Below, in pieces: positions 19,773-28,516 of a DNA stretch of 64,000 nt; position 1 is the first letter of the stretch, and the number at the start of each line of letters is the position of its first letter. Position numbers and translations under genes: made by a program. The stretch is from positions 58,514 to 122,513 of the forward strand of contig JAKLHY010000013.1 of assembly GCA_022709905.1 (NCBI GenBank), in the 5' to 3' direction. Under the pieces are notes generated by a model that had not been told where the DNA came from, made no database searches, and was given only the letters and a program-made list of their open reading frames with translations. The DNA is from Verrucomicrobiota bacterium. GTDB taxonomy: Bacteria; Verrucomicrobiota; Verrucomicrobiia; Limisphaerales; UBA1319.

Positions 19773-20882
19773 ATGAAAACCCTGCCACATCAACAGAATC
19801 GGCGTCAGTTCCTCAAGTCCGTCGGCCTGGCGGCCGGCACCGCAGCCTGGATGGGATCGGTTCCTGTCCTCAGCCAGCAGGCGTCCGCCGCCGTCCGCAA
19901 GATTCCGTTGGGTTTCGACAACTTTTCCCTGCGGTCGATGGGATGGAAAGCCGGCCGGTTTCTGGAGTATGCGGCCGGCCAAAAGCTGGATGTGATGTTT
20001 TTCTCGGATCTGGATGTGTTTGAAAGCCACGAAGACGGCTATCTGCGTGAACTGAAGGCCAGAGCGGATGGTTTTGGGCTTCGGATCCATGTGGGGACTT
20101 ACAGCATCTGTCCGACCTCGAAATCCCTTCGGAAAGAGCATTCGCCACCAGAGGACCATCTCCGATTGGCGATTCGGGTGGCGCATGGCTTGGGCTCGCC
20201 GGTGGTGCGTTGTGTGTTGGGCAATGGAGAAGACCGTAAAGTGGAAGGCGGGATCGAGCGCCAGATTGAGAACACGGTAAAGGTCTTGAAGCAGGTTCGG
20301 TCCCAGGCCGTGGATGCCGGAATCAAGATCGCCGTCGAAAACCATGCCGGCGATATGCAGGCCTGGGAACTGGTTACGCTCATCGATGCGGCAGGCCGGG
20401 ATTACGTCGGGGCCACCCTGGATTCCGGCAATGCGGCCTGGACCCTCGAGGATCCTCTTGTCAACCTGGAAATCCTCGGGCCCCATGCGGTGACCACCGG
20501 GATTCGAGACACGGCCGTCTGGGAAACCCCCGAGGGCGCCCATGCCCAATGGGCCGCCATGGGTGAGGGAAATGTCAATTGGAAATCGTATGTCCAGCGG
20601 TTTGGGGAGCTATGTCCGGGAGTTCCCTTCGTTCTGGAAATCATTTCGGAATATGGCCGTTCGCTGCCCTTTTTGCGTGATGATTTCTGGGCGCCATTCC
20701 CGCGGGTTCGAGCGCGTGAGTTTGCCCGGTTTGTGGCGTTCGCCCGTCAAGGCAAGCCCAAGGCCGCCTTTCAGGTTCCCGCGGGGCAGGACCGCAAGGC
20801 GGCGGAACGGGAATTCGCCCAATCGGAACTCGAACGCAGCCTGAGGTTTTGCCGGGAGGCATTGGGCTTGGGACTGAAGTGA
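19773..20882 (+). CDS. Exported sugar phosphate isomerase/epimerase-like TIM barrel
   Basis: A 369-residue protein with a Tat signal (NRRQFLKSVGLAAG, cleavage likely after ASA near residue 40). The rest is a xylose isomerase-like TIM barrel (AP endonuclease family 2 fold), with strand ends that usually bind a divalent metal: AVENHAG, ATLDSGNA and FVLEIIS. The start at 19773 was chosen because it places the twin-arginine motif near the N-terminus. Such exported barrels are abundant in Verrucomicrobiota and Planctomycetota, often near glycan catabolism genes, with few assigned reactions. It follows the PA14 kinase by 40 nt on the same strand, so co-transcription is possible. Confidence 0.82.
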   Translation: MKTLPHQQNRRQFLKSVGLAAGTAAWMGSVPVLSQQASAAVRKIPLGFDNFSLRSMGWKAGRFLEYAAGQKLDVMFFSDLDVFESHEDGYLRELKARADGFGLRIHVGTYSICPTSKSLRKEHSPPEDHLRLAIRVAHGLGSPVVRCVLGNGEDRKVEGGIERQIENTVKVLKQVRSQAVDAGIKIAVENHAGDMQAWELVTLIDAAGRDYVGATLDSGNAAWTLEDPLVNLEILGPHAVTTGIRDTAVWETPEGAHAQWAAMGEGNVNWKSYVQRFGELCPGVPFVLEIISEYGRSLPFLRDDFWAPFPRVRAREFARFVAFARQGKPKAAFQVPAGQDRKAAEREFAQSELERSLRFCREALGLGLK

Positions 20883-20907
20883 AGATAGGCGCGACCGAAC
20901 GGGTGTA

Positions 20908-21678
20908 TCAGGGATTGGTCGGAGGGATGAGGACGGAGCCGCCTTCATCGTGAAGCCACTGGATGGCGTATTGGACCAGTTCGGGGCCGTTTTGGAGCCG
21001 CAACTTGTGTTTCAGATTGGCCCGGTAAACCTCGATGGTCTTAATGCTGAGATGGAGTTTGTCCGCAATCTGTCGCGTCGAGAAACCGCATCCCAGGAAA
21101 CGCAACACCTCGATCTCACGATCGCTGAGCCGATCGATGCCGAATCGCTTGTCTTGGGTCCCGCCTTCAATCAGGCCCTGCAGCATTTTGACCTTCATGG
21201 GTTCGCTGAGGAAGATGCCGCCCTGGATCACGCTCCTTAATGCGGTCAGAATCACTTCGCTGGCCTCTTGCTTCATGATATAACCGCTGGCGCCCGCCCG
21301 GAGCGCTCGTTCGGCAAACGTGGTTTCCGGATGCATGGACAAGACCAAAACCGGGACGTCGGGTAGTTCGACCCTCAACTGTTTGATCAACTCCAATCCA
21401 CTGCTATTTTGCAGGACCAGATCGAGCACAATGACGTCGGGGTGCTCTTTGACAATGAGATCGCATGTGCCGGGCTGCCCGCTGGATTCACCGCAAACGA
21501 TCAGATCGGACTCCTGGTTGATCATGCTGGTTAGTCCCCGCCGGATCAGGGGGTGGTCATCGACCAGGAACACCCGGGAGCGCCCGGCGGAAAGCACCGA
21601 ACGAACGGAAGCATTGGATGGTTTTAGATTTCGCCTGGATTTTCGGGCAACGTGCCGTGGATGGCTTTTGGGATGCAT
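20908..21678 (-). CDS. NarL/LuxR-family response regulator
   Basis: A 256-residue transcriptional regulator with a basic 30-residue N-terminal extension. The receiver domain has D40/D41 in VFLVDDHPL and the phospho-acceptor D86 in VIVLDLVLQ. The C-terminal GerE-type helix-turn-helix is LSDREIEVLRFLG to STRQIADKLHLSIKTIEVY. It lies 17 nt after the PAS kinase gene on the same strand, making a NarX/NarL-like two-component pair. Target genes are not known; the first gene of the same operon is one candidate. Confidence 0.93.
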   Translation of the reverse strand: MHPKSHPRHVARKSRRNLKPSNASVRSVLSAGRSRVFLVDDHPLIRRGLTSMINQESDLIVCGESSGQPGTCDLIVKEHPDVIVLDLVLQNSSGLELIKQLRVELPDVPVLVLSMHPETTFAERALRAGASGYIMKQEASEVILTALRSVIQGGIFLSEPMKVKMLQGLIEGGTQDKRFGIDRLSDREIEVLRFLGCGFSTRQIADKLHLSIKTIEVYRANLKHKLRLQNGPELVQYAIQWLHDEGGSVLIPPTNP

Positions 21679-21695
21679 AGTTGGGGCTTATTGCG

Positions 21696-23390
21696 CTAGG
21701 GCATCGAAGGAAAATTGGGAACGGAACAACGGACCAATGTTCCCCCGGACGGGGGGGGGTGGAGGTCGAGAGTTCCCCCCAGGACGCGCGCCCGGAACGC
21801 CATTGTTCGCAATCCCAATCCCCGGCGTTGGCTGACGTCGCTGGGGAGCCCCAGACCGTTGTCGGCGATTTCGAGGATGAGGTTTCCGGCGTCGTTGCGA
21901 AGGCTCAGGTCGATCTGGCGGGGTTGGGCGTGTTTGATGGCGTTGTTGACCGCTTCCTGGGCCAGATAGTAGAGGTGCACCGCGATGTAATCCTCGTGGA
22001 TCAGGACAGGTTGGTTGCAGACAAATCGGCAAGGCACATTGAACACCTGGGTCACGTTGTCGGCCAGTTCCCGCAGCGCATGCATCAGACCCTCGGCCGC
22101 CGGTTCCAAAGGACTCAATCCGCGCGCCAGACCGCTGGCCTGCCCGGTGATTTGGTTGGCCAGGTTCTCGATTTCTTCGGCCTGGGCGGTTTCGGGCCGG
22201 CCGGACGCGGCAAGTTGCTGGCGCAGCGCCTTGCTGAGAAACGCCAGCGCGACCAGGTTTTGACCGAGGGAATCATGAAAATCCTGTCCCAGACGGCGGC
22301 GTTCTTTTTGGCAAACTTCGAGGATTTCCTGTTCCAGACGCCGGGTATCGCTGATGTCACGGACGATGGCGCAGGCCTTGTCTTGGGCATACGCGACAAT
22401 CCGGGCCTCGTAATGCCGGGTTTCGCCTCCGACAACCAGGTTGTATTCCTGAACCTGGATCTGGTTGGTCACCAGCGCCTGGTGGATGTTCTGCAGGAAC
22501 TTGTCTGCCAGCGAGCGAGGTAGCAACTCCGATACCTTCCGGTCCAGAAACTGCTCGGGAGTCAAGAGCATCTGTTCGCTGTTCGCGGCGTGGAAATCCA
22601 GGAATCGCCCCTCGCGATCGAGGATGAACATGAGGTCAGGCATCGCTTTCAGAAGGGCCCGAAGGCGCGCTTCGCTTTCCCGCAAGGCGTTTTCCATTTC
22701 CTTGCGCTGCGTGATCACCTGGGTGAGTCCCAGAACCTCGGTGATCTGGCCGCTCTCATCCTTCAAGGGAACCAGGCGCGTGTCGATCCAATGCGTTTGG
22801 CCCGCCATCACGATTTGTTCCTCGATCATGGGCGCCGGTTGCTGGTTGATCACGAGCCGCACATTTTCCCTGTGGATGGCGGCAATTTCGGGAGGAAAAA
22901 TATCCTCTTGACGCCTGCCGACGAGGGCCTCCGGACTCTCCCCCGCCATCAACGATGCCGTGCGATTTACGAAACGCAGATTTCCCTCGCGATCCGTGAT
23001 GAAGATGGCGTCAGGCGACGATTCGGTCAGTTGGCGATAACGTTCCTCGCTCCGCTGGATGCTGGCCTGGATCCGCGTCCGCTCCTGGATATCCATTGCC
23101 AGTCGGCGATTCAGATCCTCCAATTGGGCCGTGCGTTCGCGGACCCGGAGTTCAAGTTCATCGTTCAGGAGTTGCAGGGTTTCCTGGGCAGACTTGCGTT
23201 CCCGGATTTCTTCTTGCAGTCGTTTGACTGTGAAATCGAGGTCGGATGCGGGGGCTTGGACCCGCTGTTCCGGGTCTTTTGCTGTCGGCGGGGAAAAAGG
23301 AGGGGCGGTGAGACGATCGTGTGATTCGGCCTTTTCGGATGAGGCTGGCCGAGGAAAGCCTGTCGAATCGGGTTGGAGAGAGATGTCCAT
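21696..23390 (-). CDS. PAS-domain sensor histidine kinase (HisKA_3 type)
   Basis: A 564-residue soluble kinase. A disordered N-terminus and a coiled coil (about 55-115) lead to two PAS domains (about 116-228 with PDAIFITDREGNLRFVN, and 241-345 with PDLMFILDREGRFLDF). Next comes the HisKA_3 dimerisation helix with H372 in GQDFHDSLGQN, and a HATPase_c domain with NNAIKHAQ and DNGLGLPS. There is no membrane segment, so the signal is cytosolic (redox, gas or small molecule through PAS). It is the partner of the NarL-type regulator directly downstream, and starts 12 nt after the 54-residue protein gene. Confidence 0.92.
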   Translation of the reverse strand: MDISLQPDSTGFPRPASSEKAESHDRLTAPPFSPPTAKDPEQRVQAPASDLDFTVKRLQEEIRERKSAQETLQLLNDELELRVRERTAQLEDLNRRLAMDIQERTRIQASIQRSEERYRQLTESSPDAIFITDREGNLRFVNRTASLMAGESPEALVGRRQEDIFPPEIAAIHRENVRLVINQQPAPMIEEQIVMAGQTHWIDTRLVPLKDESGQITEVLGLTQVITQRKEMENALRESEARLRALLKAMPDLMFILDREGRFLDFHAANSEQMLLTPEQFLDRKVSELLPRSLADKFLQNIHQALVTNQIQVQEYNLVVGGETRHYEARIVAYAQDKACAIVRDISDTRRLEQEILEVCQKERRRLGQDFHDSLGQNLVALAFLSKALRQQLAASGRPETAQAEEIENLANQITGQASGLARGLSPLEPAAEGLMHALRELADNVTQVFNVPCRFVCNQPVLIHEDYIAVHLYYLAQEAVNNAIKHAQPRQIDLSLRNDAGNLILEIADNGLGLPSDVSQRRGLGLRTMAFRARVLGGTLDLHPPPSGGTLVRCSVPNFPSMP

Positions 23391-23402
23391 GGAAGAGGGA
23401 AA

Positions 23403-23567
23403 TTACAGAGTGTTCACCGGAGCGGCGGGGAGCCTTTGTTTCAAAAGCTCGATGAGGGTATGGGCCTGTTCTCCCAGTCCGTTCAGCGTGAATTGCACCA
23501 CTGCGATCGGATCCACGATCGCAAAAAGCGACGTCACATCAAGCAGACTGTATTCCAGTGGGCTCAT
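23403..23567 (-). CDS. Conserved-looking 54-residue protein coupled to ATP-grasp-like gene
   Basis: A 54-residue reading frame whose ATG overlaps the stop of the upstream gene as ATGA (23564-23567) and whose stop lies 12 nt before the kinase start. The sequence starts MSPLEYSLLDVTSLF and continues with a hydrophobic-amphipathic helix (DPIAVVQFTLNGLGEQ) and a Leu-rich helix (AHTLIELLKQ). There is no signal peptide and no family that I recognise. It is included because both junctions are tight and on-strand. It might be a small regulatory partner of the kinase or of the ATP-grasp-like protein, which is inference. Confidence 0.5.
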   Translation of the reverse strand: MSPLEYSLLDVTSLFAIVDPIAVVQFTLNGLGEQAHTLIELLKQRLPAAPVNTL

Positions 23568-25006
23568 GCGGCACAGGGGGCGAGCACGGCTTCTTTCATG
23601 CCGTGAATGATTTTTTTGTCGCTTGGACAAATAGTGGCCAGCACGCCGCCCAATTTAGCGCGCATTGCCTCCCTTTCACCAGTCAGAAAATAATAGGGAC
23701 AGAGCCTGACTCGTCCCTCCAGGGGGTGAACCCGGCTGTCGCCCGGATCGAACCATTCCACCCGGACGGCCTTGGGCTTATGGTATCGCTGAAGCACGTA
23801 AGGCGAACGGGGAAACGACTCGAGGGCATGATCGACTGCGGCAGCCCAATCTGCCTGCGAGAGATCACCGCCGAAATGGACCCCCCGCGATCCCCACGCC
23901 AGTTCGGAGAATCCCGAGATCTTAAGAATCAACTCCCTTTGGCGTTGGGATAGCACTTTAAGCTGGCGCCAGTCGGTCAGGTCCAAGCCGGGAATGGCCG
24001 CATGAGGGGGCAGGGGACTCGGATCCAACAGCCAACTTTGGGGGACGATTTGTGTCAGGCGGCTGAAAAACCGGGCTCCCAGTTCGCGATGCCAGAATCC
24101 GCTCAGGTTCTTGTTCCAGAGCAATGCCAAGAGCATCTTTTCCTCGAGCCAGGTCTTGGGCGGAGGGGTTAAGCGGATTCGACCGTTCTGGGCGGCATCG
24201 AGGACACCGGCTGCGCACGGGATATTGGCCAGGTCAAAAAGCTCGAAAAACCGATAGACCGCCGCCCCTTTTTCGCAAGGGAACGGAGAACCGTCTTCGA
24301 CACGAAAGCGGGAAGGATCCAGTTGGCCCGCCAGCCATTCCATTTCGGGCCGATACATGCCTGCTTCGGCGGAAACCACGATGCGCACGGGGGATGCATC
24401 CCCGAAGATGCCAGCAAAGCCTTCGAGCATGCCGCGATCGCCTCCAATGATTTCCTCCGCTGCGGCTTCCGTTTGGAGTGGGTTCGGTTGCGGAGACTCG
24501 GGAGTGATTTGGTTTATTGCTTTTTCGTGCTGAATCAGTTTCGAGTAAGCCTCATTCAGCCAGGCGGTTAATCCGATGCCTCCCGGGACGCTGTCCAATT
24601 CGACCAATTTCAGCCCGGCATCGGTGAGCAGGAGATCGGGACGGATCACGCGGGGTATCTCTTGCCTGAAGGCGGGGTGCCTGGCCTGCGCCAGAAGTTC
24701 CGAAGGCTTGCCCAGATCCAACCAGCGAGAAATCCATGGCGGTTCCTTGCCGGCAACACTCTGACGGTATAACAGGTCGGCGCCGCGATAGAATTGCAGC
24801 AACATGCGACCCAGATCCCGCAGTTCTTCGATCTGGGCCGGTTCAAGACGATAGGGAGCCGTGGCGATCCGCCATTCGGTTCCCGCAAAAAGCCCCTTCG
24901 ATGGCAGGCGATCCACAACAAATTTCGCGCGTTGTCCGGCTCTGGAAGTATCCATGGCCATTCGAGGCCCATTTAAAAAGGATGTCCGCGAGCCGTCGAG
25001 CAGCAT
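23564..25006 (-). CDS. Putative ATP-grasp / glutathionylspermidine synthase-like protein
   Basis: A 480-residue cytosolic protein. Residues about 119-150 read VIRPDLLLTDAGLKLVELD, then SVPGGIGL, which resembles the pre-ATP-grasp/ligase region of glutathionylspermidine synthase-like and circularly permuted ATP-grasp proteins. Further on, ELILKISGFSELAWGSRGVHFGG and PYVLQRYHKPKAVRVEWFD look like ATP-grasp lysine and metal-binding strands. This suggests a carboxylate-amine ligase, but the substrate is unknown and the family call is by pattern only. It is the first gene of the minus-strand operon with a 54-residue protein and a two-component system, divergent from pheT. An internal start near residue 16 is possible. 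Confidence 0.5.
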   Translation of the reverse strand: MLLDGSRTSFLNGPRMAMDTSRAGQRAKFVVDRLPSKGLFAGTEWRIATAPYRLEPAQIEELRDLGRMLLQFYRGADLLYRQSVAGKEPPWISRWLDLGKPSELLAQARHPAFRQEIPRVIRPDLLLTDAGLKLVELDSVPGGIGLTAWLNEAYSKLIQHEKAINQITPESPQPNPLQTEAAAEEIIGGDRGMLEGFAGIFGDASPVRIVVSAEAGMYRPEMEWLAGQLDPSRFRVEDGSPFPCEKGAAVYRFFELFDLANIPCAAGVLDAAQNGRIRLTPPPKTWLEEKMLLALLWNKNLSGFWHRELGARFFSRLTQIVPQSWLLDPSPLPPHAAIPGLDLTDWRQLKVLSQRQRELILKISGFSELAWGSRGVHFGGDLSQADWAAAVDHALESFPRSPYVLQRYHKPKAVRVEWFDPGDSRVHPLEGRVRLCPYYFLTGEREAMRAKLGGVLATICPSDKKIIHGMKEAVLAPCAA

Positions 25007-25079
25007 TTTCTGATTGGCGTCGCCAGATCACTTTTGTGTATGCTCTCCCCCGCTTTGGACAAAACGTTTTAATGAAGGC

Positions 25080-27551
25080 ATGAAAGTCACACTGAACTGG
25101 CTTAAGAAATACGTCGATTTTAACGGCTCGCCGGAGGAACTCGCCGAGCGGTTGACGATGATTGGGATCGAGGTCGAGGGCATTCACAAGGTTGGCGGAG
25201 CTTTTGAAGGCGTGGTCGTGGGCCAAGTCCTGACGCTGGACAAACATCCGAACGCCGATAAGCTCTCCGTCTGCCGCGTGGCCGACGGGACTGGCGATCG
25301 GATCATTGTCTGCGGCGCCAAGAATTTTCAGGTGGGCGATAAAGTCCCACTGGCCTTGCCCGGCTGCAGCCTGCCCGCCGGTCCCGGCCAGGAGCCTTTT
25401 GTGATCAAGGTCGGCAAAATCCGCGGAGTTGAATCGCACGGCATGATGTGTTCCCCGAAGGAACTCGGTTTGGCCGAGGACGCCAGTGGTCTGATGATTC
25501 TGCCGCCCGACACCCGGGTGGGACAGCCCTTTGCCGAGTTCCAAGGTCTCAGCGCCGGGGACGTGGTGTTTGATCTCGAGATCACGCCCAACCGGCCGGA
25601 TCTCACCAGTGTCATCGGCATTGCCCGCGAAGTGGCCGCCGTCACCGGTCAATCGCTTCGCTGGCCCTCGCTCGAGCCTTCTGCGGTTCTGGAAGATCCC
25701 GCCCTCCCTCCGATCGACCAGTGCGTGGGCGTCCGAATCGAGGATCCCGACCTCTGTCCCCGTTATTCCGCGCGATTGGTCCGCGGAGTCAAGATCGGCC
25801 CCAGTCCCGCCTGGCTTCGCGAGCTCCTCGAACACGTCGGCTTGCGAAGCATCAACAATGTCGTGGATGTCACCAATTTCGTCATGCTCGAGGTCGGACA
25901 GCCGTTGCACGCCTTCGATTACCGGCTGCTTTCTGCCGCCCCGGGAGCATCCAGCCCCACCATTGTCGTGCGGCGGGCCGAGATCAACGAGAAGTTCACC
26001 ACCCTCGACGGGCAAGAACGTCCGTTGACCGATGCCATGCTGATGATTGCCGATGAAACCAAGGCCGTGGCCTTGGCCGGAATCATGGGCGGGCTCAACA
26101 GCGAAATCCAGGAGCAAACCGCCGATGTCCTTATCGAAAGCGCCTGTTTCAAACCCCAAAGCATCCGCATGACCTCGCGTCGCCTGGAATTGAAATCCGA
26201 CGCCTCCTATCGTTTCGAGCGGGGATCCGATGTCGGCATCTGCGACTGGGCCAGCCAGCGCGCGGCCCAACTCATCATCCAAACCGCCGGCGGCCGCCTG
26301 GCCCCCGGTGTGGTCGATGCCTACCCGGGAAATGCCGTTTCCCGCAGAATTACGCTCCGTTTTGATCGCACCAACCAGCTCCTGGGCGTGAGCATTCCGG
26401 CAAACGAACAGACTGAATACCTCAAACGGCTCGAGTTGCGGCCCGTTCCAGAGACTGAATTGCCCGCTCAAACGGAAGGTGCGGACGCGTCTCGCGCCAC
26501 CTTTCAGATCCCGACCTTCCGCGTGGACCTCAAACGCGAGGTGGACCTGATCGAGGAAGTGGGCCGCCTGTTCGGCGTGGACCGCATTCCTCCAACGCTT
26601 GCCCTGGGCACGGTCGGATCCAACGAATACGATCGTATCCACGATCAACTGTCCGAAGCGCGGCGTTTGCTGATCAGTCTGGGACTCTGCGAGGCCCAGG
26701 GGCAAACCCTCGTTCCCCAACAAGCCGCCAGCCTGGCGACCCCCGCCTCCGTCGCCCTCCAGAATCCGCTTAGCGGCGATATGGATGTCCTGCGCCCCAG
26801 CTTGCTCCCCGGCCTGCTGGATTCTTTGCAGCATAACCTCAATCGAAAGAACCAGGACGTCGCCTTGTTCGAGATCGGACGTGTTTTTGCGCCGGATCCG
26901 GAGGGCCCAAAGGAAAAACGACGTCTTGCCATTGTCCTGACCGGGCGACGTCAACCTCAGTTCTGGAGTGGCGAAGACCGAAATGCCACGATGGACATTT
27001 TCGATCTTAAGGGATTGCTCGAGGTTTTCTTTGATCAATTCGGCGCGAAAGGCCTCCTCTGGGAGAAACAGACCGCCGAAAGCGCCCTCTTCGCCGAATG
27101 GGCGGTCTTGCGCTGGGGCAAGGATAAGGCGGGCGAAGTCGGCCAGTTGACCCCGAAACTGGCGCGTCAGTACGATCTACGCGATGCCGGATTCCTGGCC
27201 GAGCTCGACCTGGACCTCCTCATGGCCCGCCGCAACGCCAGCCGCCAGCTCAAGCCGCTCCCCCCGCATCCGTCCATTCGCCGCGACGCCGCCTTGCTGG
27301 CGCCGGAAAGCCTGCTCCACGAATCGGTCCTCGCCGCGGTCAAGAAAGCAAAACCGCAAAGCCTAGAACAGGTCGATCTCTTCGATGTCTTCCGCGGAAA
27401 AAACGTCCCGGCCGGACAGAAAAGCCTGGCTTACGCGTTTGTCTACCGTCACTCGGAACGCACCCTCACCGATGCCGAGGTCAACCAGACGCACCAACGT
27501 TTGATGGAAGCCCTGCAGAAGACGCTCGGTGTGACCGTTAGGGAATCCTGA
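25080..27551 (+). CDS. pheT: Phenylalanine-tRNA ligase, beta subunit
   Basis: An 823-residue bacterial-type PheT. The start at 25080 gives the standard MKVTLNWLKKYVDF; the frame is open 66 nt further upstream. Domains in order: EMAP-like tRNA-binding fold (about 40-150, LDKHPNADKLSVC), B3/B4 editing region (about 215-390, with VTNFVMLEVGQPLHAFD), B5 helical domain (about 400-480), a catalytic-like core without catalytic residues, and a C-terminal anticodon-binding FDX-ACB domain (about 725-820, LPPHPSIRRDAALL). The alpha subunit gene pheS is not adjacent: the upstream neighbour is divergent and the downstream sequence is a repeat. The gene must be expressed from its own promoter in the 73-nt divergent gap. 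Confidence 0.96.
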   Translation: MKVTLNWLKKYVDFNGSPEELAERLTMIGIEVEGIHKVGGAFEGVVVGQVLTLDKHPNADKLSVCRVADGTGDRIIVCGAKNFQVGDKVPLALPGCSLPAGPGQEPFVIKVGKIRGVESHGMMCSPKELGLAEDASGLMILPPDTRVGQPFAEFQGLSAGDVVFDLEITPNRPDLTSVIGIAREVAAVTGQSLRWPSLEPSAVLEDPALPPIDQCVGVRIEDPDLCPRYSARLVRGVKIGPSPAWLRELLEHVGLRSINNVVDVTNFVMLEVGQPLHAFDYRLLSAAPGASSPTIVVRRAEINEKFTTLDGQERPLTDAMLMIADETKAVALAGIMGGLNSEIQEQTADVLIESACFKPQSIRMTSRRLELKSDASYRFERGSDVGICDWASQRAAQLIIQTAGGRLAPGVVDAYPGNAVSRRITLRFDRTNQLLGVSIPANEQTEYLKRLELRPVPETELPAQTEGADASRATFQIPTFRVDLKREVDLIEEVGRLFGVDRIPPTLALGTVGSNEYDRIHDQLSEARRLLISLGLCEAQGQTLVPQQAASLATPASVALQNPLSGDMDVLRPSLLPGLLDSLQHNLNRKNQDVALFEIGRVFAPDPEGPKEKRRLAIVLTGRRQPQFWSGEDRNATMDIFDLKGLLEVFFDQFGAKGLLWEKQTAESALFAEWAVLRWGKDKAGEVGQLTPKLARQYDLRDAGFLAELDLDLLMARRNASRQLKPLPPHPSIRRDAALLAPESLLHESVLAAVKKAKPQSLEQVDLFDVFRGKNVPAGQKSLAYAFVYRHSERTLTDAEVNQTHQRLMEALQKTLGVTVRES

Positions 27552-27576
27552 GCCGCTGTCGAGGAATCCATTGCCC

Positions 27577-27692
27577 GGGGCCAGCGTTGGCTTGGACCTT
27601 ACAGCCCCCATCGGGGATGCTCGACCCAAGCCGCCTTGGCCCCAGCCAAAATCCCTCGCCGCAGCACCCCTTGTAATTTTCAAACAGGCTCT
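27577..27692 (+). repeat. Hairpin-bearing dispersed repeat, copy A
   Basis: A 116-bp element beginning 25 nt after the pheT stop. Bases 27589-27692 match the reverse complement of 45866-45969 with only two mismatches in 104 bases. The first 60 bases contain an internal inverted repeat (imperfect in this copy) around GGGGCC...CTTGG / CCAAGCCGCCTTGG with an inner CCCC-GGGG stem. The other end is TTTTCAAACAGGCTCT, which resembles the end of an insertion sequence. It could act as a transcription stop after pheT. It is not coding: the frame through it is open in both copies only because the copies are the same. Confidence 0.85.
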
Positions 27693-28087
27693 GACCGGCT
27701 TCAACGTTACAATGCATGCGGGTAACCGCAAAATCGCTCAGACGCGCAGATCTGAAACCTGTGCGCATCGAACCTGGTCGCCATCGTCATTCTGAGCCTG
27801 TGGACTTTCCTCCTCAACCTCCGATACGGATGGGCCAGGTCATAAGCACGCAAAACAAGAGGGATGGATTACCCGTTGGATGTCTTTGCTTCAGGGGATC
27901 GGCATTTCGTTAATTTTTTTTGATTGGAGTATTGACTATTCCGAAGCGCGGGATTATCTGGAGGTAAATCAAGGCCAGGTCGTATGAGGAGGGCGTGTTC
28001 TCCATGGTCTGAGGGATTTCTTTCAAAGGGAAACTGTGCCTCCTGGTCGACCCAAGGTTTGTAATCTTTGCCAAAGGAGGGATGTTT
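27693..28087. other. Leader region of the Sel1 gene; no gene seen
   Basis: About 395 bases between the repeat and the Sel1-type gene. A T8 run lies at 27914-27921. A promoter-like pair (listed separately) sits at 27932-27960, leaving a leader of about 120 nt. No coding frame in it is convincing. Confidence 0.4.
27932..27960 (+). promoter_or_regulatory. Candidate sigma-70-type promoter for Sel1 gene
   Basis: TTGACT (27932-27937) and TATCTG (27955-27960) are separated by exactly 17 bases. They lie upstream of, and on the same strand as, the gene starting at 28088. Assignment is by consensus only. Confidence 0.35.
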
Positions 28088-28516
28088 ATGATTTCTTTGG
28101 ATACGCTCAAAAGCGCCGCCGAGGAAAATGACACGGCTGCGCAATTCAACCTGGCTGTTCACTACCTGACGTGTGCTTCCACGGATTATAGCAGCGGGGA
28201 GGCCCTTCATTGGATGCAGCGCGCTGCCGAGCGGGGGCATCCGCAAGCCCAGGTGGAGTTGGGCAAGCTCTACATGGGAAGTCCCGGGGTCGCCCCTGAC
28301 CTGGTTGAGGCCTATCGCTGGATCGAGACCGCCTATGTGCATCACGTCGAAAAGGTTGCTTGTGAACCCTCGCCGGATTTCCACGATAGCGAACTGGCCC
28401 TCCAGAATCTGTCCGAACTGAAACGCTGGCTGTCACTCCAGATGACCCTGGATCAAATCATCGAGGGCCAGCGTCGGGCGATCTCTTTCCTCAGCAAAAT
28501 GAAGGACTGGCTCTAA
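28088..28516 (+). CDS. Small Sel1-like repeat protein
   Basis: A 142-residue soluble protein with about two and a half Sel1-like (TPR-related) repeats: AAQFNLAVHYLTC, GEALHWMQRAAERGHPQAQVELGKLY, then APDLVEAYRWIETAYVH. A helical C-terminal part follows. Sel1 repeats form solenoids for protein-protein contacts. The start at 28088 is preferred over 28082 because AAGGAGG (28074-28080) is 7 nt from it, a normal spacing, whereas it almost touches the first ATG. Its stop codon TAA forms the first bases of a 92-bp palindromic element, a gene-plus-element layout like that of an integron cassette. Confidence 0.75.
   Translation: MISLDTLKSAAEENDTAAQFNLAVHYLTCASTDYSSGEALHWMQRAAERGHPQAQVELGKLYMGSPGVAPDLVEAYRWIETAYVHHVEKVACEPSPDFHDSELALQNLSELKRWLSLQMTLDQIIEGQRRAISFLSKMKDWL

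Noticed and set aside
24843..27038. 731-codon open frame on the minus strand
   Set aside because: Antisense shadow of pheT; low-complexity Gly/Asp/His composition and no domain.
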